DNA of 6,120 nt, from assembly GCA_903917505.1 (NCBI GenBank), contig CAIXAY010000224.1:1-6120 (forward strand), written 5' to 3'. Positions 1 through 5,966 of the stretch are shown here, in pieces (positions within the stretch are counted from its first letter, which is position 1; each line of letters opens with the position of its first letter). The notes under the pieces were generated by a model that ran no database searches, was not told the DNA's origin, and saw nothing but the letters and a program-made list of their open reading frames with translations. The DNA is from an uncultured beta proteobacterium (lineage in GTDB: Bacteria > Pseudomonadota > Gammaproteobacteria > Burkholderiales > Rhodocyclaceae). A program made the position numbers and the translations under genes.

Positions 1-73
1 CAGCATTCCCGAACAGGCTTTCTACATGGTCGGCGGCATCGACGAAGTGTTCGAGAAAGCCAAGACGCTTTAA
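1..73 (+). CDS. atpD: F1Fo ATP synthase subunit beta, C-terminal end (partial)
   Basis: Only the last 23 codons are present, reading in the frame that begins at base 2 and ending at TAA 71-73. The peptide includes [19 protein letters not shown], the typical carboxyl end of the catalytic beta subunit of F1 ATP synthase. This is the peripheral F1 part that makes ATP from ADP and phosphate on the cytoplasmic face of the membrane. The nucleotide-binding and catalytic residues lie upstream, outside the window. The identification rests on this short conserved tail plus the position directly before atpC, separated by 17 bases, which is the usual order in bacterial atp operons. Nothing looks broken in the part visible. 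Confidence 0.93.
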   Translation, partial: SIPEQAFYMVGGIDEVFEKAKTL

Positions 74-90
74 GCGCAACGAAAGAAACC

Positions 91-513
91 ATGGCACTCA
101 GAGTTCATGTCGATCTGGTCAGCGCCGAAGAACTGATCTTCTCCGGCGAGACCGATTTCGCGGTGTTCCCGGGCGAAGCCGGCGAGCTCGGGATATTCCC
201 TCGGCATACGCCGCTGCTGACCCGCATCAAGCCGGGAACCGTGCGCCTGAAGATCCCGGGTCGCGAGGAATACGAGCTGATCTATGTCTCGGGCGGAATC
301 CTCGAAGTGCAGCCGACGCTGATCACCCTGCTCGCCGACACCGCGATCCGCGCCCACGATCTCGACGAGGCCAAGGCCATCGAAGCCAAGCGCCGCGCCG
401 AGGAAGCGCTGAAGACGCGCAGCGCCGATGTCAGCTACGCCGCCGCCGAAGCCGAACTGGCGCAGGCCATCGCGCAGCTGCAGACGATCAAGAAGCACCG
501 TCCGCAGCATTGA
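91..513 (+). CDS. atpC: F1Fo ATP synthase subunit epsilon
   Basis: A complete 140-residue protein, the usual length for the epsilon subunit. Epsilon sits in the central stalk of F1, couples rotation of gamma to catalysis and can inhibit ATP hydrolysis. The N-terminal beta-sandwich covers about residues 3-85 and contains the family signatures [14 protein letters not shown] (31-44), VSGGILEV (66-73) and LADTA (81-85). The C-terminal pair of helices (about 89-135) is rich in Ala, Glu and Lys and carries the helix-turn-helix hairpin used in auto-inhibition. The ATG at 91 is preceded by a purine-rich stretch (GAAAGAAA) rather than a strong Shine-Dalgarno sequence; translation may be helped by the close upstream atpD stop. 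It appears to be the last gene of the atp operon: the following 350 bases hold no intact + strand gene. The sequence style is betaproteobacterial, which is an inference from resemblance. Confidence 0.95.
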   Translation: MALRVHVDLVSAEELIFSGETDFAVFPGEAGELGIFPRHTPLLTRIKPGTVRLKIPGREEYELIYVSGGILEVQPTLITLLADTAIRAHDLDEAKAIEAKRRAEEALKTRSADVSYAAAEAELAQAIAQLQTIKKHRPQH

Positions 514-548
514 TCGGGAAGGGCATGGGGTTTCGACACCGGCTCCCG

Positions 549-565
549 GCGCCGTTGAGCGGCGC
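549..565 (+). terminator. Weak hairpin after atpC, possible terminator
   Basis: A perfect 6-bp stem (GCGCCG / CGGCGC) closes a 5-base loop (TTGAG) 36 bases after the atpC stop. Position and GC content would suit the end of the atp transcript. No T-run follows, so it is not a canonical intrinsic terminator. Short GC-rich dyads also arise by chance at this base composition. Treat it as a candidate only. Confidence 0.2.
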
Positions 566-667
566 ATGTCCATCGCCGCCATGCTGACCTGAGCTGCACG
601 GGACGATAGCGCGGGCATCCGCTCGCAGCATCTTCGACGCCAGGTCCCTGCGCCACCCGGCGCGTAT

Positions 668-865
668 TCAAAATTGCGCGCGCCCGCAGGCGTGCGCCCC
701 GAGTCCGAACTGATCGCGCGCGATGACCGGCAGCAGCGCCCACAGCGCGCTCGCGCAGACGCAAAAACACGGGTTGCGCAGGAGCAGCGCCAGCATCGGC
801 GGCGAGTGTCTGGCGAAGCGCAAGCCAATCTGAGCGCCGGAAAGCAGCATTTCCGGCACGCCCAA
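668..865 (-). pseudogene. Remnant of an MFS exporter (EntS / MFS_3-like)
   Basis: The minus strand encodes a 65-residue open stretch containing LRFARHSPPMLALLLRNPC, then CASALWALLPVIARDQFGLG. This closely resembles an internal block of MFS efflux proteins of the MFS_3 / EntS type (Pfam PF05977), where a polar Arg-His-Ser-Pro stretch precedes a helix ending in SALWALLP, followed by AR(D)-x-LGLGA. Intact members have about 400 or more residues and 12 membrane helices; here there is one block. The similarity is lost after about position 695 and the frame closes at 668. The upstream side abuts the stop codon of the sigma-54 activator (867-869). A further stretch near 575-590 on the same strand (AAQVSM) may be a second scrap of the same gene in another frame, which would imply an internal deletion; this is weak. 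It is best read as a decayed fragment left at a rearrangement junction. The family call is from memory of the motif. Confidence 0.6.
836..857 (-). terminator. Perfect 8-bp stem-loop just after the activator gene
   Basis: GCCGGAAA (836-843) and TTTCCGGC (850-857) form a perfect 8-bp stem with a 6-base loop. It begins 9 bases beyond the stop codon of the minus-strand activator gene, where a transcript end would be expected. No T-tract follows in either direction, so it may be a 3'-end stabilising or weak termination structure. It also lies inside the MFS remnant, so it could be chance. Confidence 0.3.
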
Positions 866-866
866 T

Positions 867-2729
867 TCAATCCATATCCGCCGTCGTGATCGAGATATTC
901 TTCATTTTGCGCCACAGCGTCACCCGGCTGATTCCCAGACGCTTGCACAGTTCGTCGGCGCTGTGCTTGGCGAGCAGGTTGCGGATGATTTCCGATTCCA
1001 TCTGTTTCAAGGAGCCGCATTCGGGAATCGTCATGAAGTTCGCCTCGCTGAGCGGGCGCTCCTGTTCGCCGAGCACCTCGGCAATCTGGCGCGCATCGAC
1101 GTGCTCGCTTTCGCTGTAGGCGACGACTTCGGCCACGTTGCGCAGCTGCCGGATGTTGCCCGGCCAGGAATGGGAGCGCAGCAAGTCCTTCGCGTCGTCG
1201 GCGAGATGGGCGTGGCGCCCGGCCTGGCCGGCGAAGCGCTGCAGGTAGTGCTCGAAGATCTGCGGGATGTCCTCGGTGCGCGCGCGCAGCGGCGGAATGC
1301 GCAAGCTGACCACGTGGATTCGGTAGTAAAGATCCTGGCGAAAACTTCCCGAGAGCGTTTGGGCAAAGAGATCGCGGTTGGTCGCCGAGATGATGCGCAC
1401 GTCGATCGGGATGATCCGATCGTCGCCGATGCGCATGATTTCGCGTTCCTGCAGGACGCGCAGAAAGCGATTCTGGATCTCCGGCGCGAGTTCGCCGATT
1501 TCGTCGAGGAACAGCGTGCCCTGATGCGCGAGTTCGAAAAGTCCCGGTTTGCCGCCTTTGCGCGCGCCGGTGAAGGCCCCGTCGACGTAACCGAAGAGTT
1601 CGCTCTCGAGCAGGCTGGGTGCGATCGCGGCGATATTGATCGAGACGAAAGGACCCTTGCTGCGCTTGCTGCTGTTGTGGATACTCTGCGCGAACACTTC
1701 CTTGCCGGTTCCCGTTTCGCCGTAGATCAGCAGGTTGGCGTCGTGTCCGGCGTAGGTCCGGGCGCGTGCGGTCACCTGCTGCATGAGCAGCGAGTCGCCG
1801 ATCACATCCTTGAAGCGGTAGCGCGCATAGAGCCCCTTCTGATAGAACGACGAACGAATTTTGGATTCTGACGCCTGGATCTTGCTCACTTCGTGCAGCG
1901 TCAACACCTTGCCGCGCACCGCATTGTTGAATTCGAGCGGGATGCTGCGGGCAATCACGCTGTTGCCGTTGATCGTGGTGATCTGCTCTTTTTCACCGGC
2001 GTCGAAAACCGCGAGCGCGTGCCTGAAATCGGGCGGGCTCGCCGGGCTGATCGCGCAGATGCGGCGGGCGTGCCGGTTGTAGAAGCTCACTTCATGCTCG
2101 GGCGTGACCGCGATCACCGCTTCGTCGATGTTGTCGATGATCGCCGCGAGTTGCGCCGCCTGGAGCTTCTCCCGTTCTTTCGCCGCGAGGATGCGCATCG
2201 CCTCCTGCAGCGCGGTGCGAATCGAGACCGGTCCGCTCTCGATGAAGACCGCCTCGATGCCGAGCTCGCGCGCCGTCGCGAAAGCCACGCGGCAGCCGAT
2301 GATCGCCTCGTAACCCTCGGCGGCGAGCTCTCTGATCGCCGACTTGATGCCTTCTTCATCGGCCTGCGGCCGGATGCTGACCAGCGCATCGAGAATCCGG
2401 AAGTCGCCGAGCGCACCACTGAAGAGATTCGCTTGGCTGACGATGCCGATGCGCTTGATGCCCTTGGCGGTAAGCTCGCCGAGATTGGCGAGCAATTCGT
2501 TGAGCGACATGGCGATTTCGACGACGCTGATGCCCGGAATCCGGCGCACGAGTTCGGCGAGCCCGCCGCGCGTGACGACCACCTCGACACCCGGGTAGTC
2601 GCGAACGCGATCGAGTGCGCCGGCGTCGTCCGAAATCTCGATCGAGATGTCGATGCCCAGTTCGCGGGCGATGGCGGGCGCCAGGTCGGCGATGCTCTGC
2701 ATCGGGCTGAGTAAGAGAATGGGGAGCAT
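867..2729 (-). CDS. Sigma-54-dependent activator with PrpR_N sensor domain
   Basis: A cytoplasmic bacterial enhancer-binding protein of 620 residues when started at ATG 2729. It would bind an upstream site and use ATP to remodel sigma-54 RNA polymerase. Residues about 1-178 match the PrpR N-terminal ligand-sensing fold (PF06506), opening MLPILLLSPMQSIADLAPAI. Residues about 188-283 look PAS-like. The AAA+ domain has Walker A GETGTGKE (337-344), the sigma-54 contact loop GAFTGA (384-389), Walker B LFLDE (406-410), sensor I ATNRD (449-453), arginine-finger region FRQDLYYR (463-470) and sensor II WPGNIRQL (522-529). A Fis-type helix-turn-helix lies at about 591-610 (ADELCKRLGISRVTLWRKMK). All key catalytic parts are intact. 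Earlier in-frame starts exist at GTG 2780 and ATG 2765. I prefer 2729 because the family fold begins there and a candidate promoter and operator arm cover the upstream codons, although no start has a strong ribosome site. It is divergent from uxaBA, so it is probably their activator. PrpR itself senses 2-methylcitrate; the ligand here is unknown, perhaps a uronate intermediate. Confidence 0.93.
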   Translation of the reverse strand: MLPILLLSPMQSIADLAPAIARELGIDISIEISDDAGALDRVRDYPGVEVVVTRGGLAELVRRIPGISVVEIAMSLNELLANLGELTAKGIKRIGIVSQANLFSGALGDFRILDALVSIRPQADEEGIKSAIRELAAEGYEAIIGCRVAFATARELGIEAVFIESGPVSIRTALQEAMRILAAKEREKLQAAQLAAIIDNIDEAVIAVTPEHEVSFYNRHARRICAISPASPPDFRHALAVFDAGEKEQITTINGNSVIARSIPLEFNNAVRGKVLTLHEVSKIQASESKIRSSFYQKGLYARYRFKDVIGDSLLMQQVTARARTYAGHDANLLIYGETGTGKEVFAQSIHNSSKRSKGPFVSINIAAIAPSLLESELFGYVDGAFTGARKGGKPGLFELAHQGTLFLDEIGELAPEIQNRFLRVLQEREIMRIGDDRIIPIDVRIISATNRDLFAQTLSGSFRQDLYYRIHVVSLRIPPLRARTEDIPQIFEHYLQRFAGQAGRHAHLADDAKDLLRSHSWPGNIRQLRNVAEVVAYSESEHVDARQIAEVLGEQERPLSEANFMTIPECGSLKQMESEIIRNLLAKHSADELCKRLGISRVTLWRKMKNISITTADMD

Positions 2730-2760
2730 GGCCAACTCGTTGGGAAAGGTGAGGGCCGAG

Positions 2761-2788
2761 ATCATAGCAGAATGTTTCACAAATGCAA
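2761..2788 (-). promoter_or_regulatory. Candidate sigma-70 promoter of the activator gene
   Basis: Read on the minus strand, TTGCAT (+ strand 2783-2788) and TATGAT (2761-2766) are separated by 16 bases. The -10 hexamer is extended by TGC. The -35 matches only three of six consensus bases, so the extended -10 would carry most of the activity. Transcription would begin near 2754, leaving a leader of about 25 bases before ATG 2729. The -35 lies within the left arm of the inverted repeat, so the activator could block its own transcription when bound. Confidence 0.4.
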
Positions 2789-2813
2789 TTTCAGTGCTTG
2801 CATTAGTGAAACA
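2773..2813. promoter_or_regulatory. Inverted repeat, likely activator binding site (UAS)
   Basis: The left arm TGTTTCACAAATGCAA (2773-2788) and the right arm TTGCATTAGTGAAACA (2798-2813) are reverse complements at 15 of 16 positions, separated by 9 bases. The centre (2793) lies about 86 bp upstream of the predicted sigma-54 transcript start, inside the usual range for enhancer-binding proteins. The outer TGTTTCAC/GTGAAACA half-sites have centres about 33 bp apart, roughly three helical turns, which fits oligomer binding on one DNA face. The neighbouring PrpR_N-type activator is the natural candidate to bind. The repeat itself is directly seen; its role is inferred. Confidence 0.72.
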
Positions 2814-2833
2814 AATCCATCGTATCCAGGCGC

Positions 2834-2846
2834 TAAGTCGATGATT
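2834..2846 (-). promoter_or_regulatory. Candidate IHF site between enhancer and promoter
   Basis: On the minus strand AATCATCGACTTA matches eight of the nine defined positions of the IHF consensus WATCAANNNNTTR; the sixth base is T instead of A. It lies between the inverted repeat and the -24/-12 promoter, where IHF commonly bends DNA to bring the activator to sigma-54 polymerase. The consensus is loose, so chance occurrence is possible; the position raises its value. Confidence 0.4.
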
Positions 2847-2852
2847 TTTCTA

Positions 2853-2868
2853 TGGCACAGGCTTTGCT
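2853..2868 (+). promoter_or_regulatory. Sigma-54 (-24/-12) promoter of uxaBA
   Basis: TGGCACAGGCTTTGCT fits the sigma-54 consensus TGGCACNNNNNTTGCW at every defined position. The invariant GG (2854-2855) and GC (2866-2867) are ten bases apart, as required. Transcription is expected to start near 2879, giving a leader of about 35 bases before the uxaB start at 2915. The adjacent divergent gene encodes a GAFTGA-containing sigma-54 activator, which independently supports the assignment. Confidence 0.9.
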
Positions 2869-2904
2869 ATAGGTGACCATCATTCAAAAACCCTTAGTTT
2901 CCCT

Positions 2905-2908
2905 GGAG
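2905..2908 (+). promoter_or_regulatory. Ribosome binding site that fixes the uxaB start
   Basis: GGAG stands 6 bases before GTG 2915, within TGGAGAAGCCCGTG. The upstream in-frame GTG at 2873 has no such motif at proper spacing and lies before the predicted sigma-54 transcript start (about 2879), so it should not be in the mRNA. Confidence 0.75.
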
Positions 2909-2914
2909 AAGCCC

Positions 2915-4414
2915 GTGATCGCCCTGAATCGAATCCATCTTGCGCAAGGCAAGTTCAATGTTGAAGCCAATGCCGTGTCGAGCCGCAAACCCGTCGGCAT
3001 CCTGCAAATCGGCGACGGCAATTTCCTGCGCGCCTTCGTCGACTGGATGGTCGATGTGGCCAACGGCGCCGGCCTGTTCAACGGCGAGGTCACGGTCGCG
3101 CAACCGCTGGCGCAGGGCATCGCCGACTTGATGAACGAACAGGACGGCCTCTATACGGTCCTGCTGCGCGGCGTGCAGAACGGCGTCGCGGTCGATTCGC
3201 GGCGCATCGTCACCTGCGTGAAGAAAGCGGTGAACCCCTACACGCAATGGGAAGCGATGCTGGCCACCGCACAGGACCCGTCCCTGCGCTTCGTCGTCTC
3301 CAATACCACCGAAGCCGGCATCGCCTACGCCGACGAAGCCCTTATCGACGGCCACTGCCCGGCCAATTTCCCGGCCAAGGTCACGGCGCTCCTGCACGCC
3401 CGCTTCGTTGCGCTCGGCGGCAGCGCCGCTCCCGGCCTCGTCTTCCTGCCCTGCGAACTGATCGAGGCCAACGGTTCCAAGCTGCTCAAGTACGTGCTGC
3501 AGACCGCCGAAGCCTGGCGCTTGTCCGCCGAGTTCGTCGCCTGGGTGAAGCGCCACAACATTTTTTGCAACACGCTCGTCGATCGCATCGTTCCGGGCTT
3601 TCCGGCCGCCGAAGCCGCGGCGCTGTACGCCGAACTCGGCTACGAGGACCGCCTGCTGGTCGCCGCCGAGCCCTTCCACCTGTGGGTGATCGAAGGCCCG
3701 GCCGCGCTCGCCGCCGAGTTGCCGCTGCAGCAGGCCGGACTCAACGTCGTGTGGACCGACGACCTGCAACCCTACCGCACGCGCAAGGTGCGCATCCTCA
3801 ACGGCGCGCACACCGCGAGTTCGCTCGCCGCTTTCAGCGCCGGCCTCGATACGGTTCAGGCGATGACCGAAGACCCGGTCGTCTCGGCCTTCCTCAACAA
3901 GGTGATGTTCGAAGAGATCGTCCCCTTCGTGCCGCTGCCCGAAGCCGAGCGCCAGGACTATGCGCAAACCATCATGGAACGCTTCGCCAACCCGAACATT
4001 CGCCACGAACTGATTTCGATCGCGCTCAACTCGGTCTCCAAGTGGCAGGTGCGCGTGCTGCCGACCGTCAAGGACTACGTCGCCGCGCACGGCCAGGCGC
4101 CGGCCGGCCTGTCGTTCTCGCTCGCCGCGCTGCTCAATTTCTATCACGGCAGCCTCGCCGAGGGCGGTGAATTCGAGGGGCTGCGCCAGGACCAGGCGTA
4201 CCCGATTCGCGACAGCGCCGAAGTCGTCGACAGCCTGCATACGGCATGGCAGGGCGCCACCGACGCGGGGGGCGTGGCGATCGGTCTGCTCGCCGATACG
4301 CGCCTGTGGGGCGAGGATCTGACGAGCATCCCCGGCCTCGCCGAACGGACGGCCGCCGCGCTGACGCGAATCAAGGCGGTCGGCGTCGGCGCGGCGATGG
4401 CCGAGTTGGCTTGA
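2915..4414 (+). CDS. uxaB: Tagaturonate reductase (altronate oxidoreductase)
   Basis: A cytoplasmic NAD-dependent enzyme of the mannitol dehydrogenase family that interconverts D-tagaturonate and D-altronate in galacturonate breakdown. With the GTG 2915 start it has 499 residues, close to the E. coli enzyme (about 483). The opening M-I-A-L-N-R parallels the E. coli start M-K-T-L-N-R. The Rossmann nucleotide-binding segment is GILQIGDGNFLRAFVDW (28-44). Other family-typical blocks are QDGLYT (76-81), SNTTEAGI (129-136), LPCELI (178-183) and CNTLVDRIVPG (218-228). The catalytic region RKVRILNGAHT (290-300) holds the conserved Lys291, Asn296 and His299 of this dehydrogenase family. No frame damage is seen. 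It is the first gene of an operon with uxaA, 17 bases apart, behind a sigma-54 promoter. A longer form from GTG 2873 (513 residues) is unlikely. A fructuronate reductase (UxuB) role is less likely given the sequence style and the uxaA partner. Confidence 0.93.
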   Translation: MIALNRIHLAQGKFNVEANAVSSRKPVGILQIGDGNFLRAFVDWMVDVANGAGLFNGEVTVAQPLAQGIADLMNEQDGLYTVLLRGVQNGVAVDSRRIVTCVKKAVNPYTQWEAMLATAQDPSLRFVVSNTTEAGIAYADEALIDGHCPANFPAKVTALLHARFVALGGSAAPGLVFLPCELIEANGSKLLKYVLQTAEAWRLSAEFVAWVKRHNIFCNTLVDRIVPGFPAAEAAALYAELGYEDRLLVAAEPFHLWVIEGPAALAAELPLQQAGLNVVWTDDLQPYRTRKVRILNGAHTASSLAAFSAGLDTVQAMTEDPVVSAFLNKVMFEEIVPFVPLPEAERQDYAQTIMERFANPNIRHELISIALNSVSKWQVRVLPTVKDYVAAHGQAPAGLSFSLAALLNFYHGSLAEGGEFEGLRQDQAYPIRDSAEVVDSLHTAWQGATDAGGVAIGLLADTRLWGEDLTSIPGLAERTAAALTRIKAVGVGAAMAELA

Positions 4415-4431
4415 AGCGCGGAGCCGATGCC

Positions 4432-5946
4432 ATGACCCACGCTTCAGTGATCCGTCTGCACGCCAATGACGACGTGCTGATCGCCACCCGGCAGCTCTTG
4501 CCCGGCACTCTGATCGAATCCGAGAATGTGACGGTGCGCGAGCCGATTCCCCCGGGCCACAAAATGGCCGCGCATGATTTCAAGAGCGGCGATCCCGTGC
4601 GCCGCTACAACCAGATCATCGGTTTCGCCAAGGCCGACATCGGCGCCGGCCAGCACATCCATGCGCACAACCTGGGCATGGGTGAATTCGAGCGCGACTA
4701 TGGCATCGGCGAAGGCGTCCTGGAAACGGTGCCGGTCGAAACGCCGGCGACCTTCCTGGGTTACCGCCGTCCGAACGGCAAGGTCGGGACGCGCAACTAC
4801 ATCGCGGTGATTTCCTCGGTCAATTGCTCGGCGACCGTGACCCGCGCGATCGCCAGCCATTTCAGCAAGGAACGGCTCGCGAATTTTCCGAACATCGACG
4901 GCGTGATCGCCCTGCCGCACCCGCAAGGCTGCGGCATCAACGTTGCCGGCGAAGGCATGCAGATCCTGCGCCGCACGATGGTCGGCTACGCCCAGCATCC
5001 GAACTTCGCCGGCGTGCTGTTCGTCGGCCTCGGCTGCGAGCAGAACCAGATCGCGCCGCTGCTCGAGAGGGTCGGGGCGCACGAAGAAGGCATGCTGCAA
5101 AGCGTGATCATGCAGGCCGAAGGCGGCACCACGGCGGCGATCAAAAAGGGCATCGCGCTGGTCGAGGCCATGCTCGCGCGCGCCAACGCCTTCCGGCGCG
5201 AGGCGGTGTGCGTCAGCAATCTGATCGTCGGTCTCAATTGCGGCGGCTCCGACGGCTATTCGGGAATCACCGCCAACCCGGCGCTCGGCGGCGCTTCCGA
5301 TCTGCTGGTCGCCAACGGCGCCACCACGGTGCTCTCGGAAACGCCGGAAATCTACGGCGCCGAACACCTCTTGACGCGGCGCGCGGCCAGCCCGGAAATC
5401 GCGCAAAAACTGATAGCCCGGATCGAGTGGTGGAAGGACTACACGACGCGCACCGGCAGCGAGATGGACAACAACCCTTCGGTCGGCAACAAGGCCGGCG
5501 GGCTGACGACCATCCTCGAAAAATCGCTGGGCGCGGTGGCCAAGGGCGGGACGAGCACGCTCAAGGGCGTCTACCTCTTCGCCGAACAGATCGACCGCAA
5601 AGGCTTCGTCTTCATGGATACGCCGGGCTACGATCCGGTATCGGCGACCGGCCAGGCGGCGGGCGGCGCGCAGATCATCTGCTTCACCACCGGCCGCGGT
5701 TCGGCTTTCGGCTGCGCCGGCGTGCCGACCATCAAGCTGGCGACCAACAATGCGCTCTACGAACGCATGCGCGACGACATGGACATCAATTGCGGCGACC
5801 TGATCACCGGGACGCCGATGCCGGCGATCAGTCAGCGCATCTTCGACGCCATCATCCGCTACGCCTCAGGCGAAAAGGTGCGCAGCGAAGAGCTCGGTTA
5901 CGGCAACGACGAGTTTCTGCCTTGGCAAGTCGGCGCGGTGATGTGA
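4432..5946 (+). CDS. uxaA: Altronate dehydratase
   Basis: A 504-residue cytoplasmic dehydratase of the UxaA/GarD family, close in length to E. coli UxaA (495). It would convert D-altronate to 2-keto-3-deoxy-D-gluconate, the step after UxaB; characterised members need Fe2+ or another divalent metal. Residues about 1-80 form the SAF domain with PPGHKMAAHDF (40-50). A short linker leads to the catalytic domain (about 108-504), with SVNC (129-132), HPQGCG (163-168), GLGCEQNQ (199-206), CGGSDGYSGITANP (270-283), GNKAGG (352-357) and TTGRGSAFG (419-427). Several conserved Cys are retained (132, 167, 202, 270, 454). ATG 4432 is chosen because GGAG (4420-4423) precedes it by 8 bases and it follows the uxaB stop by 17 bases; the longer in-frame extension would overlap uxaB deeply. 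Some blocks look nearer to galactarate dehydratase (GarD) than to enterobacterial UxaA, so galactarate is an alternative substrate, but linkage to uxaB favours altronate. Confidence 0.9.
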   Translation: MTHASVIRLHANDDVLIATRQLLPGTLIESENVTVREPIPPGHKMAAHDFKSGDPVRRYNQIIGFAKADIGAGQHIHAHNLGMGEFERDYGIGEGVLETVPVETPATFLGYRRPNGKVGTRNYIAVISSVNCSATVTRAIASHFSKERLANFPNIDGVIALPHPQGCGINVAGEGMQILRRTMVGYAQHPNFAGVLFVGLGCEQNQIAPLLERVGAHEEGMLQSVIMQAEGGTTAAIKKGIALVEAMLARANAFRREAVCVSNLIVGLNCGGSDGYSGITANPALGGASDLLVANGATTVLSETPEIYGAEHLLTRRAASPEIAQKLIARIEWWKDYTTRTGSEMDNNPSVGNKAGGLTTILEKSLGAVAKGGTSTLKGVYLFAEQIDRKGFVFMDTPGYDPVSATGQAAGGAQIICFTTGRGSAFGCAGVPTIKLATNNALYERMRDDMDINCGDLITGTPMPAISQRIFDAIIRYASGEKVRSEELGYGNDEFLPWQVGAVM

Positions 5947-5966
5947 AGCCTTGAATTCCTGATTCC

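Noticed and set aside
661..720. GC-alternating tract (gcgcgcgcccgcaggcgtgcgcc) as a structural element
   Set aside because: Short runs like this are expected at this GC content and no repeat unit is maintained.
70..1020. 316-codon minus-strand frame across atpC and the intergenic region
   Set aside because: It runs antisense to atpC and through the end of the activator gene, with low-complexity Arg/Ala-rich content; only the separate MFS-like frame inside this region shows family resemblance.
963..1871. 302-codon + strand frame opposite the activator gene
   Set aside because: Antisense shadow of the AAA+ coding region; no domain and no ribosome site that would support it.
2873..2914. GTG 2873 as the uxaB start
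   Set aside because: It lies upstream of the predicted sigma-54 transcript start and lacks a Shine-Dalgarno sequence.
2894..4240. 448-codon open frame on the minus strand opposite uxaB
   Set aside because: It is the complement of a well-supported gene in GC-rich DNA; the product is rich in Gly, Arg, Asp and Glu with no recognisable domain.
4246..4431. N-terminal extension of UxaA in frame upstream of ATG 4432
   Set aside because: It would overlap uxaB by about 170 bases, is Arg/Gly-rich and lacks family similarity; ATG 4432 has a good ribosome site.
4444..5406. 320-codon minus-strand frame opposite uxaA
   Set aside because: Shadow of uxaA codon bias; the composition is typical of antisense GC-rich frames.
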